Shown here: piece by piece, positions 54,770 through 64,000 of the stretch | Layout: each line of letters opens with the position of its first letter | Numbering within the stretch: the first letter of the stretch is position 1 | NCBI GenBank assembly: GCA_018417955.1 | Contig: JACTVC010000037.1 | Coordinates: forward strand, 248,001 to 312,000 | Source of the DNA: Laccaria trichodermophora | Lineage: Eukaryota > Basidiomycota > Agaricomycetes > Agaricales > Hydnangiaceae | DNA: 64,000 nt | Direction of reading: 5' to 3' | The notes under the pieces: generated by a model | The model's database searches: none | What the model was told of the DNA's origin: nothing | The model's input: the letters and a program-made list of their open reading frames with translations, nothing else | Translations under genes and position numbers: made by a program

Positions 54770-57700
54770 TTAAACACCCAAATGGATAAATGGAACCCAA
54801 GAGAAATATGAACTGCTTTTCTTTTGAAGCTTTCTAATAGCTACATGCAATGCATGAGCTGCTTGTTTGGCATCAGGATTACTGTCTTTGAAAATGTATG
54901 CATAAACAGAATCTGCAACCTCAGGTGCCTCATGGTCTGATATAGACCACATTGTACCAATAGCACCACGAAAGCCTGCAAGAAGCATTCCAGCTGCCAA
55001 ATGAACAGCTTCCTCTGCAAGATCTTTATCTCCAGTAGCTGTCTGGCATGCAGACAGGAACACAATCTGTGCATGAGGAAGTAAAAGATTAGAGATTGTG
55101 GATAGAGTCAATTGGGAGTGTCCTGTGAGAAGTAGTGCACTCTCAGTAGGGTTTGAAATGTCTTGGATTCCATGGCAAGCGAAGTGAACCCAACTAGATT
55201 CTTTCAGGCCAGTTGTGACAGCTTCTACTGTAGCTTTTGATTCCAGTAACTCAAGAAGGGGAAGATGTTTGATATGCACTCTGAGTTTCTCTATTTCCAT
55301 TCCAGCTCCAGATAATCTTGATTCTGCTGGTAGAGCAACAGCCAGAACTTGATTAGTTTTTCCCTTTCCTTTTTCAGATTTATGTCCATTCAGAAGAGAA
55401 ATTAGGGATGGGCTATAAGATGAGACAGCAAAGTCAGACAATTTATTTCCAAGCCCAGAATTTTCTTCTGAATATAGGCCTGCAGCATGCATTGGCAGAA
55501 ATGCCAGTGGACCTGTTAGACACCAATTTATGTGAGGGAGTTCACTAGCCATCTCTGAAGGATTCTAGATAATATTTGTCAAAATAGTACAATATTGTTG
55601 AATAAATGACCTACAATAATGGCAATACCATCTAGTATTGGTCTCACAATGCCAACCCAAAGTTGAGAGAGAATTGTTTGAAAAATTTCTTCAGGATCCT
55701 TCTGATCCTGATGTTGAATGGCCAATCTCATCCCTCTGTCTGGGTCAGCTTCACATAATTTTTTTTTGCTTTTGAGCAGCATGGCAAGCATTTCTGCCAA
55801 CTGTAAAGCCTTTTTGTAACTAAATTGATCAAGTGGAATATGCACAATATCATCAAAATCAGGACGCAAAATCAATGAATCACATCTGTCCAAACTGGCA
55901 TTCACAATAATCACAGGTCCACCAGTTGCAGCTGGAAGAAGCTCTGATAACACCTTTGGCTTCAAAAAATTATGAAAACCATTTTTGGTTCTAATAGCTT
56001 TTATCAGCTCTTCTCTTCTGTGTGCTAAATCATGGGATTGTTGTAGCACCAGATTATTGTTATCTCCTGGAGATAGACTTTCTAGTTGTCTTGATATCTG
56101 CTTCAATTTTATTGCAAGCTCAGGACAATCTCTTTCCAGTTCATCAAGTGGTGTGTGCAGCTGAAGTTTCTGACCCCAGATTATTGAGCGACCCTGCTCT
56201 AGCCACTCAACTGCAGTTGAATATTGAGAAACATTTAGAGCAGCTGCAGCAGCCTCTCTCACTACATGTCCTGCTGACAAGAGATGACGATGGCGATCAG
56301 AAACTGACAAACCCAGCCATGCCAGTTCAGGAAGAAGTTCAATTGCCACTCCATATGCTTCAAATTGAGATTGATAATCTTTGATTGCTCTGGCTGCATC
56401 AGCCCATGTAGTTGCTGCAAAAAATCTATGAGAAGCTGCAGTTGTTTTTGAAGTGGCAGCTGCAGACAGGTTTTGTTTTGCAGATTCAACATCAATAATG
56501 CTGGAAGTACTCTTATACCTCTGGAACTGTGAACTCCCAAGATTATGTAGCACACTTCCTCTATTTGGATGCCCAACAGGTGTAAGATGAAGAGCTTCTT
56601 CAAGTACTTGAATAGATCTGTTAATATCATTGGAATGATGCTGTCTTTCAAAATGCTTGGATAGAGCACTTCCAAGGTTGCTCAAACAGTAGCTTTTATG
56701 TGGGTGATCACCAGGCACAAGCTGCATAGCCTGGTCAAAGACTGATATTGAATCATTAAGGTCATTGAGATTACCAAATTTATCAAAACACTTCATTTAA
56801 GTGGTGCCAAGATTACTCATTTGGGAAAGCTTTTCTTGCTGTAAATTATCTGTTGCCTCACAGGCTTTAGTAAGCAGTTTGATTGCCTCAACAATAGCAG
56901 CTCTATCCCCCAACAAGTCAAATTTATGCAAGAGTGCAACTCCAAGGTTATTGTAGCAGGCTGCCATGTATGAGTGCCCAGGAGGTGTAAGGCCTAAAGC
57001 ATCAGCCAACACTTGAATGGATCTGTTAATGTCCCCAACATCACCCAGATGTTCAAAACGTCTGGCAAGAGAATTTCCAAGATTTCCCATAATGGAAGGT
57101 TTGGATGGATGGATATCAGGTGGTAAATCAATTGCTTCTTGAAGCAGTGAGATAGACTTGTTGATGTCCCCCAGGTCACCGCCCCTACAAAACACTGCTG
57201 ATGTGAATTTCCAAGATTGCTTATTTGAAGAGGCATTTCTGGATTTCCATCAGCTGTTAACTTAACAACAACCTCAAAAGTAAAGATAGATTCATTGATG
57301 TCAGAAATGTTGCCAAGCTGTTGATAACAGTGCAATAGTGAATTTGCAAGGTTGTTTAGACAATCAGCTTCATGAGGACTCCCAGCAACTGACAGTCCCA
57401 CAGCCTTCTGTTTATTCTTGATAGAGTTATTGAGATCATCAATATTGTGCAGTCTACCAAATCTTGAGAGAAGTGCAGCTCCAAGATTGGTTAAAGATGT
57501 TGCTTTATGGAAATCCTCATTTGGAGTGAGTTCCACAACTTTTTCAAAGACAGAGATAGATTTATTGATATCATCAATATTATCAAGTCCCTCTGATTTC
57601 TGATACAAAGCCTTTCCCAGGTTAGTCAGACAAGCAAGATCATCAGGGTCCCCCAGCTGAAGAGCCTTGTCAAGTATGGAAACTGAGCAAGTAATATGAT

Positions 57701-58682
57701 CAAGGTTGCCAGTCTGATTAAAATGCAATGAGAGTGCATATCCAAGGTTACTCATCACCCCTTGTTTCCTGGGATTAGCATCAGATATAGCATTGACAGC
57801 AGCATCAAGAGCCAGAATGGATCTGTTTAAATCATCCAGTTTCCCAAGACAAGTAAACCAAAGGATCAGTGAATTGCCAAGACCACAAAGATAATCAGCT
57901 CTCTTAGGGTCTTCTAGCAAGACCAGACTGATAGCATATTGAAAGAGACTGACTGCTTGATTCAGATAATCCAGATCCTTTGAGCTCTGAAATTGTCTCA
58001 TGCAAATATAAGCAGATTGTTGCAACATACAGCAATGTTCCTGAACTTGTATTGTGCTGAAGGAGGTAGCTTTGTCTGAGTAGATTTGGATTCTGAGCAC
58101 ATCTAAATGAAAACAGTTAATCAAAACCAGAAATAACACACTTTTTGCCTACCTTGATTCTCTGGTATCATGATTGAAATGCAGAACATAAAATGCAATT
58201 CCATCAGAGGGTGACCATCACTATCACTTAAATGGCCTGAAAAGGATGTTGGTGCTATATACAGTGAGCAAAAGACTGCAGCAATCAGCAAACTTACCAA
58301 GATAGCCATTTCCATTCATCATCTCCAATAAATTAAACAATGTCATCTAATCGGGCAATGCAGCTTTCACCTGAAGCACGAACCGCACTGATGATACCAA
58401 CAGAAAATGAAACAAAGTTGGTTTGACTGCATATAAATTTAGCTCAATTATTCTCCAAGTCACTCCCACGACCATCACTTACATTTCGATGTCATCTGCG
58501 GTTTTCCATGCAAGCGATGGAAGGTCCTGCTTGGCGAGATTAACCTCTTTAACGAAGTCTCCATTGATGAAGAGTTGCAGAAGGACATCCGATGCCTCTA
58601 GAAGATCACTATGTTTCGAAGTATCGTAGCTTGTGACCGTAATATCTGGAATCCGCATGAGTCTGCGAGCGAGGGAAAGCAC
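54770..58682 (-). CDS. TPR-CHAT protein (C2-like N-terminus, TPR array, CHAT protease domain)
   Basis: Minus strand. 58658-58479 encodes a C2-like strand region (MRIPDITVTSYD, DVLLQLFINGDFVKEVNLAK); joining to the later exons is tentative. From about 58140 to 55620 runs a long array of TPR units built on DINKSI...NLGxSLxxRF (for example LGNIDDINKSISVFEKVV, NSLLHCYQQLGNISDINES). A 53-60-bp intron near 55615-55560 joins to the C-terminal CHAT domain (ELPHINWCLTGPLAFLPMHA): catalytic His in SSWVHFACHG and Cys in IVFLSACQTATGDKD, then GFRGAIGTMWSISD. CHAT domains are caspase/separase-like cysteine proteases. Defects: TAA at 56797-56799 within one TPR and a frame change near 57190, so it may be a recent pseudogene or contain sequence errors. 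AT-rich and CpG-poor. Confidence 0.8.
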
Positions 58683-59201
58683 AGCTCAGGAGTTTTGGCT
58701 TACCAGTACCACGCAACAAAATATCGAAGCTGCGTTAGAACGGGATGAGTCAGATATACGGATGGATATTGCTTTGCGCAACTCACATTTTCATTGTGGT
58801 GAAAGTCGGGAGAGAAAGGTATCGATACCGAGATCACTCTGGCGTCGCGGAAGCGCTCATGGCAGTGCGGGGTCCTGACGTTTTGCTTATGAATCCCCGT
58901 TGTCGTCGGCAGGTCTTGTGGCAAAACGGTCCGTCACCTGTGCAAGTGTATACCCTTTTCGCATAACTTTACCTTTGCGAATTTGGAGGAGAATCAACGG
59001 GAGGATAAAACGCAATTGAAAGTTGAGCAAAAGATTTTGGCGAGGTGAGATAGAGGTTCAAATTGAAAAGAGGCAAAAAAGAGGAATGGAGGTAACTACA
59101 TATCACGTGGGTGGAATCCAGCTTGATGTTGGCGGTGCACACGATCTTTTTCTTTCACGACGACCGAGACCACCTCTCCGTCGTCCTCGACATCGTTTCT
59201 G
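58683..59201. other. Intergenic region between divergent genes
   Basis: Shared upstream region of the minus-strand TPR-CHAT gene and the plus-strand CCCH gene. An acceptor-like tract (ccctcgctcgcag on minus, about 58670) suggests another 5' exon of the TPR-CHAT gene here, but I could not identify it. Confidence 0.4.
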
Positions 59202-61235
59202 ATGGATTCGACAACGAAAACACCCACAACGACCACCGAGACGACCCACGTTCAAGCACCAGCCATCCTGAACTCCTTTGTCGCTGACCTTCTTACGACA
59301 ATGACTCCAGTGACGACAACGATACTCACGACGACCACCGATTCCAAGCATCTTCCAACACCAGCTGACGCTATTCTAAAAAATCCTTTGGACACTGACA
59401 CCGCCGACCCACAGGATATTACATCCGAAAGTGAGCCACCCACACCTGCTCTGCACCGTCCGACGAACGAAGAGCTAAGGGTGGCGCGGGCGGAGAAACG
59501 TGCGGCGAAGCGTGCTGAGAAGCACACCAACGCTGAAGATCTAAAAAAACAGGTATGTCTTACGGTTATGTTCAATCCGTTGTTTGTCCGATATTTAGAA
59601 ATATCCAGGGCGATGTCCTTTTCTCTGCGGAACAGTACCAGGAAGCATACATACCCTACCTAGAAGCTACACAAGTCTGGCCCTCTAACCCGACTTATTG
59701 GATTCTACTTTGTACCACATACTATGCCCTACCAGGACCTCGGCACCCCCGCACAGTCGGCAGTCACAAAACGTCACATTTTTTGGCGGAAGAACGTGAC
59801 AGATTGTGACTGCCGAAATAACAGAACTTCGTCAATTCATCGTTTTTCTGGACGGAGAAAAGCGGAATTAGGTTGGATTAGGTCCAGGAGGCCCTCTCTA
59901 AAATTTTGTGGCAAGAGGTTTGGTGGAAGGGTTCGAATTCAAAAATGTGCCGACTGAGAGGGGGTGCCGAGGTCCTGGTAGGGCATAGTACGTAAAGCTT
60001 GGATGGTACGTTCCTCTTCCTCCCTTAGTTCTCTAACTTACAAATAATAACCCTTGCAGGTACGAGGAAGCGGCTCACTCCGCTACACGCGCCTTAACTC
60101 TTGACCCCAAGTCCTCTGAAGCACGATATCTTAGGGGAGTCGCGAGGTTGGAACAAAAACTTCTCAACGCCGCCAAAACCGGTTCGTCCCCTCTGTGCCA
60201 TCTCATACGTAGCTAATCAACACCTGCGCTCTAGATTTTGAAACTGTTCTAGCCCACGCACCCACGCACCTTCCCTCTCAGACCTCACTCTCCCGTACCG
60301 TGGCGGCCATTACCTCCTCCAGGACCCTTGGCTCACACGTCCTGGCACCCAGCATTATTGACGACGTCACTAAAGACCTCGATTTCGGATACCCACATTA
60401 CCCCACCGACGACGACCACACTTTGGATGTTCTAGACGACGATGACGGTTACTCAGACTCCAGTGACTGCGTCCACGTCGGTAACGGCGTACCATGTAGG
60501 TTCTACAACCACACAGGATGCGTGCGTGGAGCAGAGTGCATCTTCTCTCATGCCCCAGATGAAAGAAGCATCCGTGACGAATTGTATGCCCCATCCCATC
60601 TTCAGCTTGGCTTTATGAGCTAACCCGTTGTGAACGCAGGGGCAAGAACGTTTGCACATACTTCCTCCTCTCCTCGTGCAAATTCGGTGCCCACCAATGT
60701 GTATATTCGCATTCGACGGCGTACCTCCCCAAGAAGGGGTGGTGGACGACTGAGGAGAAGAAGGAAAAGATCAAGGCGGTGATGGCGATAGCAGAAGAGA
60801 GGAAGCGGGTGCAGAGAGAACTGGAATGGCAAATGAGGCAACTGGAGAGGGAGAGGCGGGCGAAAGGAAAGGCGAGTGCGAAGAAGGACGGGGCTAAGGC
60901 TAAGGCTCAGGCTCAGGCTCAGGCTCCTAAAAACAACGTGGACACGACAACTGGGACGTTGCAGAAGAAGAAATCGACGGTGAGGCGAGGTAAAGGCAAG
61001 GGCAAGGGCAAGATAAAAGCCAAGTCTACTGCTGTCGTTGCGCCCGACGACAAAGCCGCTCCAGAAGTTAAAGCGGACAACGATGCACCTACTGTGGCCT
61101 TCACGGATTATAATCTCGCTTCACCTGTGGTACCTAGGCCTGATGCTCTGGAGGTACGTTGCTCATCGTATTCTACTCTTCTCTTTTCTGAGCTGCTGTG
61201 GACAGGTGGATAGGGACACCCCGCTCCCGTATTAA
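59202..61235 (+). CDS. TPR and double CCCH zinc-finger protein, interrupted by a MITE
   Basis: Exons 59202-59552, 59609-60005 (holding the MITE), 60060-60181, 60235-60583, 60640-61153 and 61206-61235. A Thr-rich N-terminus and basic helix (RVARAEKRAAKRAEKHTN) precede a TPR-like region: LFSAEQYQEAYIPYLEATQV, then YEEAAHSATRALTLDPKSSE and ARYLRGVARLEQKL. Two CCCH fingers follow: PCRFYNHTGCVRGAECIFSH and VCTYFLLSSCKFGAHQCVYS-H (each CX7CX5CX3H). The C-terminus is a long basic/Ala-Gln-Lys coiled region and ends VDRDTPLPY. CCCH fingers usually bind RNA. The 59720-59990 insertion splits codons between CTTY and VKLGW and shifts the frame, so this allele probably does not make full-length protein. 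Confidence 0.82.
59720..59990. mobile_element. 267-bp MITE with TA duplication, inside the CCCH gene
   Basis: Element 59722-59988 between TA dinucleotides (59720-59721 and 59989-59990). The terminal inverted repeats match perfectly for 29 bp (starting ctatgccctaccaggacctc), then 4 bp with two mismatches, then 8 more matching bases (agtcggca). No coding capacity. TA target and size fit a Tc1/mariner-derived MITE. Removing the element and one TA restores an open TPR exon. Near-identical arms indicate a recent insertion. Confidence 0.92.
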
Positions 61236-61657
61236 TGATGGATGACAGCCAGCCTACTCTCAATATCTTGTATACATACATGCATCTAAATCTATCTATA
61301 CCAGGCGCAGGTCATCCTGCTTATTAGCAGCGAAAAAATCTATGCTTAGACTCAATGAGCACACTCGGAAATTATCATCAATTGAGGTTACGGCAATGAG
61401 AGGTCTTCTCCCGTTTTAGGATAGCGAATGCTTTCGTCGACTTGGTTGGACCTTTGATACCAAAGGCAAATGACACGTATTATTATCAAGGTACATCCCA
61501 TGCGGAATTTAATGCTATCAAATCAGTCAAAAGATTGTGAAGGTTTCAGTAAATGAGTGTGAGTTAGTGAATGTCCATTGTCCGGGAAGAGTCCAAGTCT
61601 GTGATCAGCTACGTCGCCTAATTCAACACTTCCAGCTAGCCTATGAACAGATTCGCG
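61236..61657. other. Intergenic region between convergent genes
   Basis: 3' flanks of the CCCH gene (plus) and the deacetylase gene (minus). No other feature seen. Confidence 0.5.
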
Positions 61658-62997
61658 TTAGCAGGGCTCAAAAAAGTTTGACGAGGGTAAACGAACATCT
61701 TTGACGGCAGGTGGGCCAGTCGATTGATAGGCTGGCATTCCAAGGCACTCAGACAGAGTGACGAGTTTATAACCCGCGCCTAAGAGTTTCTTTATTGCGT
61801 AGGGAAGGGTTTGGTGCCTAGATAGAAGTCATACGATCAGGAACAGAGACGAGGAAGAGCGATTGGAGCTTACACGGTTGTATCTTAACAAACAAGGGGA
61901 TTAGAATCAGATTATGGCAAGGTAACGTGTCAATGAGACGACGCACCGTGGACCTCGTGCTGCAATGATAAGATCGTGCTCGGGTGCTGGGCGACGATTT
62001 GATCGTATAGCTGCTTTTGTTTGTCAACGGGAGCGCTCAAACCGTCCTGAGAGCTGTTCCGTAAAGATCACACTCCACGGAATCATTGCATCAAGTCAGC
62101 AAAGAACTCACTCGAAGTCCCAGATAGCGACAGACTGCCCACGCTGCCCGGCTACGGTTAACACTAAGTCATTGTAATTTCCATAGGCTACCACGGTGAA
62201 TAGTAAGAAGACGGAAGATAAGGAGGACAAAGTAAGTGAAGTGGACGCACGGGGGCGCATGAAAGCGGGCACAGCTCCTGTAATCCTCTGGATGGCTTCT
62301 AATCCGTAAATGATGCGTTAGTGATGGATTGGGAATGGTAAACGAAATGGGGAACTTGCGTTCGACTCGCCACATCTCGTCGTGAACTACGTTTCCAAAG
62401 CAATCAGCGCAGGGCGGCAGAAGCGCACGGATGAAGGAACAAACTTTGGTCAAAGGTAAGGGTGGTGAGGTCCTTGTGTGCCCAGGTGTGCGAAGCAACT
62501 TGGAATCCGTTGTCGTAGGCGTATTTCACGTGTTGAATGTTCGCGTCATCGTAGATACATGCCCCTAAGGCGACGTTGTGTCAAGTCTCCGGTTCAGAGG
62601 CTGAATATGTTTCAATGATGACTTACAGTTCATTCCGTCTGTGATTGGGAGGTGTGAGAGCCATACTGGGATTGAGATGCGGAGAAACTCACTCAAGAAA
62701 AAGGTACCTTTGGCTTTGACTGCCTTCAGTTGATCCACGACCTCGTTCCTGCAGCATCTTCAGTGCAGAAACAACGTCCAGAACGTTGTACGCACATGTA
62801 GATATAAGGACCATCATCCTGATAACTCCGTCAGTTTCCAACCATCCAGTACCAGAACGGGTGCTCACAAAAGTCAAACCAACCGTGTTCGGCACCAAGC
62901 ATTTCGTAAACACTTGGGCTTTCGCGAGTTTCTGGACCGCAGCAGCGAGACTGCAGGTGGCCAGGCAAACCGCTAAAAAGAGTGTGGTGACGAGCAT
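61658..62997 (-). CDS. Secreted polysaccharide (chitin) deacetylase, CE4 family
   Basis: Minus strand, about ten short exons from the ATG at 62997. Signal peptide MLVTTLFLAVCLATCSLAAA; then VFTKCLVPNTVGLTF joined by a 50-bp intron to DDGPYIYM, completing the NodB motif TFDDGP with its catalytic Asp. Later exons read NEVVDQLKAVKAKGTFFL, NGMNWACIYDDANIQHVKYA, the metal-binding SHTWAHKDLTTLTFDQ, IHDEMWRVE, EAIQRITGAVPAFMRPP and YGNYNDLVLTVAGQRGQSVA with IWDFE. The last exons give TILSLQHEVHD (conserved His) and LLGAGYKLVTLSECLG, ending FFEPC at 61658. CE4 enzymes remove acetyl groups from chitin in the wall, producing chitosan. One intron (after WRVE) seems to use a GC donor. The joins preserve phase, and the gene looks intact. 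Confidence 0.88.
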
Positions 62998-63474
62998 GTT
63001 GACGAACCCGGAACTCCGAAGAGAGAAAGGAGGAGAAAGATGGGATCAAAAACTCGAAGAAATGAGCAAAGCATCTTTATGTAGACGGCGGCATGGTGGT
63101 AGATTTCAGGTGATCTCCGCCACGATAATACCATTCGTCGTCGGGCCTGCCAAGGCTCGAGAAGAATGTCCAAGATCCTTTCCGCCAACTGTTTTGTCTA
63201 ACGAAAGGAAATTGGGAAATCAAAATCATGTAGTATTGAGGAGAAGTAAGGCCCACTTTACCCTCTCCTGTCGCCGCTCATTACTCGACAGTCGCACTTG
63301 GGGTGACAGCTGGTGGAAGGGATTCAAAAAAAAGAAGTGATCGACGCGCGGAGCCCAGGCCAAGCCGAACCCTGGGATATTTCGCACGGCCGCCGTTTGT
63401 TACACGTGTTGGCCACGGTTACACACAATCATCGACGATCCCCCTGTCCTTTGCCCGAACGGCATTTCAGAAGG
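62998..63474. other. Intergenic region between divergent genes
   Basis: Shared upstream region of the deacetylase and the hydrolase genes. No other gene recognised. Confidence 0.5.
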
Positions 63475-64000
63475 ATGTCAATAACCATTGGACAGTTTCT
63501 CGTTCAAGTATATCATGCTACACCACACTCTTTTGAAGAAAAAACTGACTCTAAGCTGTCCTTTCAACAGCTTTCACGCCACGGTCAGAAACATCTCGTA
63601 TACCCCGCCGCGTTCGATGAGTACCCCAGATGTAAGCTACGTAGGCTTGGAAGGGATCCCTTACGTGACCCATTTTACAGATATTGAACTTCCATCGACT
63701 CTTAAACTTCCGTACACCGACGTGGAACTTCAGACACCAGACAACGTTGTACTTCGATGTTTTCTGATTCAACAAACACAGCTGGTACTGGTTTCTCGGG
63801 TTTATTATCCCCACTGGTCCTTATCTGCATCGAGTCCAGCTCATTCGCGACAGTCGTTATGTTCCACGGGAACGGGATGAATCATGGAGATGTATTAGAA
63901 GCCGCTCACGAATTTTATATCCTGGGCTGCAATGTTCTGACCGTCTCGTATAGAGGGTGCGTTTCTTTGTTTTATTCCACCCCCCCCTATTTCCAACCTC
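63475..64000 (+). CDS. BEM46-like alpha/beta hydrolase, 5' part (runs off the window)
   Basis: The proposed start at 63475 (MSITIGQFLVQ) is followed by an intron to LSRHGQKHLVYPAAFDEYPR, the N-terminal segment typical of the BEM46/ABHD13 family (usually QRYLIYPSAFP). A 48-50-bp intron near 63630-63680 joins in phase to YIELPSTLKLPYTDVELQ with TPDNVVLRCFLI; the next exon holds the oxyanion-hole motif VVMFHGNGMNHGD and FYILGCNVLTVSYRG, ending at a gtgcgt donor at 63957. The nucleophile serine and the rest lie beyond the window. These proteins are membrane-associated serine hydrolases linked to polarity in fungi. Confidence 0.8.

Overview
This window is nuclear DNA from a filamentous fungus, almost certainly a mushroom-forming basidiomycete (Agaricomycetes). 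The evidence is dense short (about 50-60 bp) GT-AG introns in nearly every gene, and families typical of that group: basidiomycete multi-pass membrane proteins, F-box/LRR-like proteins, WSC-domain and CFEM proteins, GH12, a TPR-CHAT protein, RecQ-like helicase relics and a DIRS-order retrotransposon. No rRNA, CRISPR or bacterial-type operon is present. Exon limits were worked out by eye from splice signals and reading-frame continuity; family names rest on recognised motifs, not on a database search.

Layout, left to right. 0.25-1.75 kb: an intact multi-pass membrane protein gene. 2.18-8.28 kb: a full-length DIRS-order (Ngaro/PAT-like) retrotransposon with perfect split direct repeats (A1...B1-A2-B2), gag-like, RT/RNase H and tyrosine recombinase genes. 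8.3-11.3 kb: CTTTCAC-rich repeats and a decayed exon pair of a paralogue of the first gene. 11.3-12.4 kb: intact secreted GH12 glucanase. 13.2-18.2 kb: a pseudogene cluster (Mpv17/PMP22, cytochrome P450, a truncated and internally inverted F-box copy, an adenylate-forming enzyme). 19.8-21.9 kb: an intron-rich DUF6534-type membrane protein. 24.4-25.3 kb: a bZIP transcription factor of the sulfur-regulator type. 26.1-33.3 kb: a decayed RecQ-like helicase, a Ty1/copia 3' fragment with LTR, and an AT-rich, CpG-poor gene desert. 33.4-35.6 kb: a SulP sulfate permease lacking its central membrane segments. 35.8-38.1 kb: a MULE-type MITE with 9-bp target duplication, an inverted-repeat pair and a minisatellite. 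39.1-40.3 kb: a GT15 mannosyltransferase. 42.7-47.2 kb: CFEM protein, F-box protein and WSC-domain protein, all on the minus strand. 48.5-49.5 kb: a 5'-truncated LINE. 49.8-52.1 kb: an F-box-like gene and an unknown gene. 52.26 kb: intron-containing tRNA-Glu(TTC). 52.3-58.4 kb: a second AT-rich, CpG-poor block containing a nearly intact Tc1-type transposon and a TPR-CHAT gene. 59.2-61.2 kb: a TPR/CCCH zinc-finger gene interrupted by a MITE. 61.7-63.0 kb: a polysaccharide (chitin) deacetylase. 63.5 kb to the edge: an incomplete BEM46-like alpha/beta hydrolase.

Themes. Several genes concern the cell wall and surface or secretion (GH12, GT15, CFEM, WSC, chitin deacetylase). The bZIP and the sulfate permease both point to sulfur metabolism, but they are about 8 kb apart and the permease is damaged. 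The window records repeated mobile-element activity of different ages and substantial gene decay, with recurrent TGA stops that are compatible with loss of a CpG in CGA codons. The most interesting items for a second look are the TPR-CHAT gene in its compositional island beside a tRNA, the DIRS element with its 2-bp A/B repeat overlap, the MITE that interrupts the CCCH gene, the internally deleted sulfate permease and the duplicated/inverted F-box copy.
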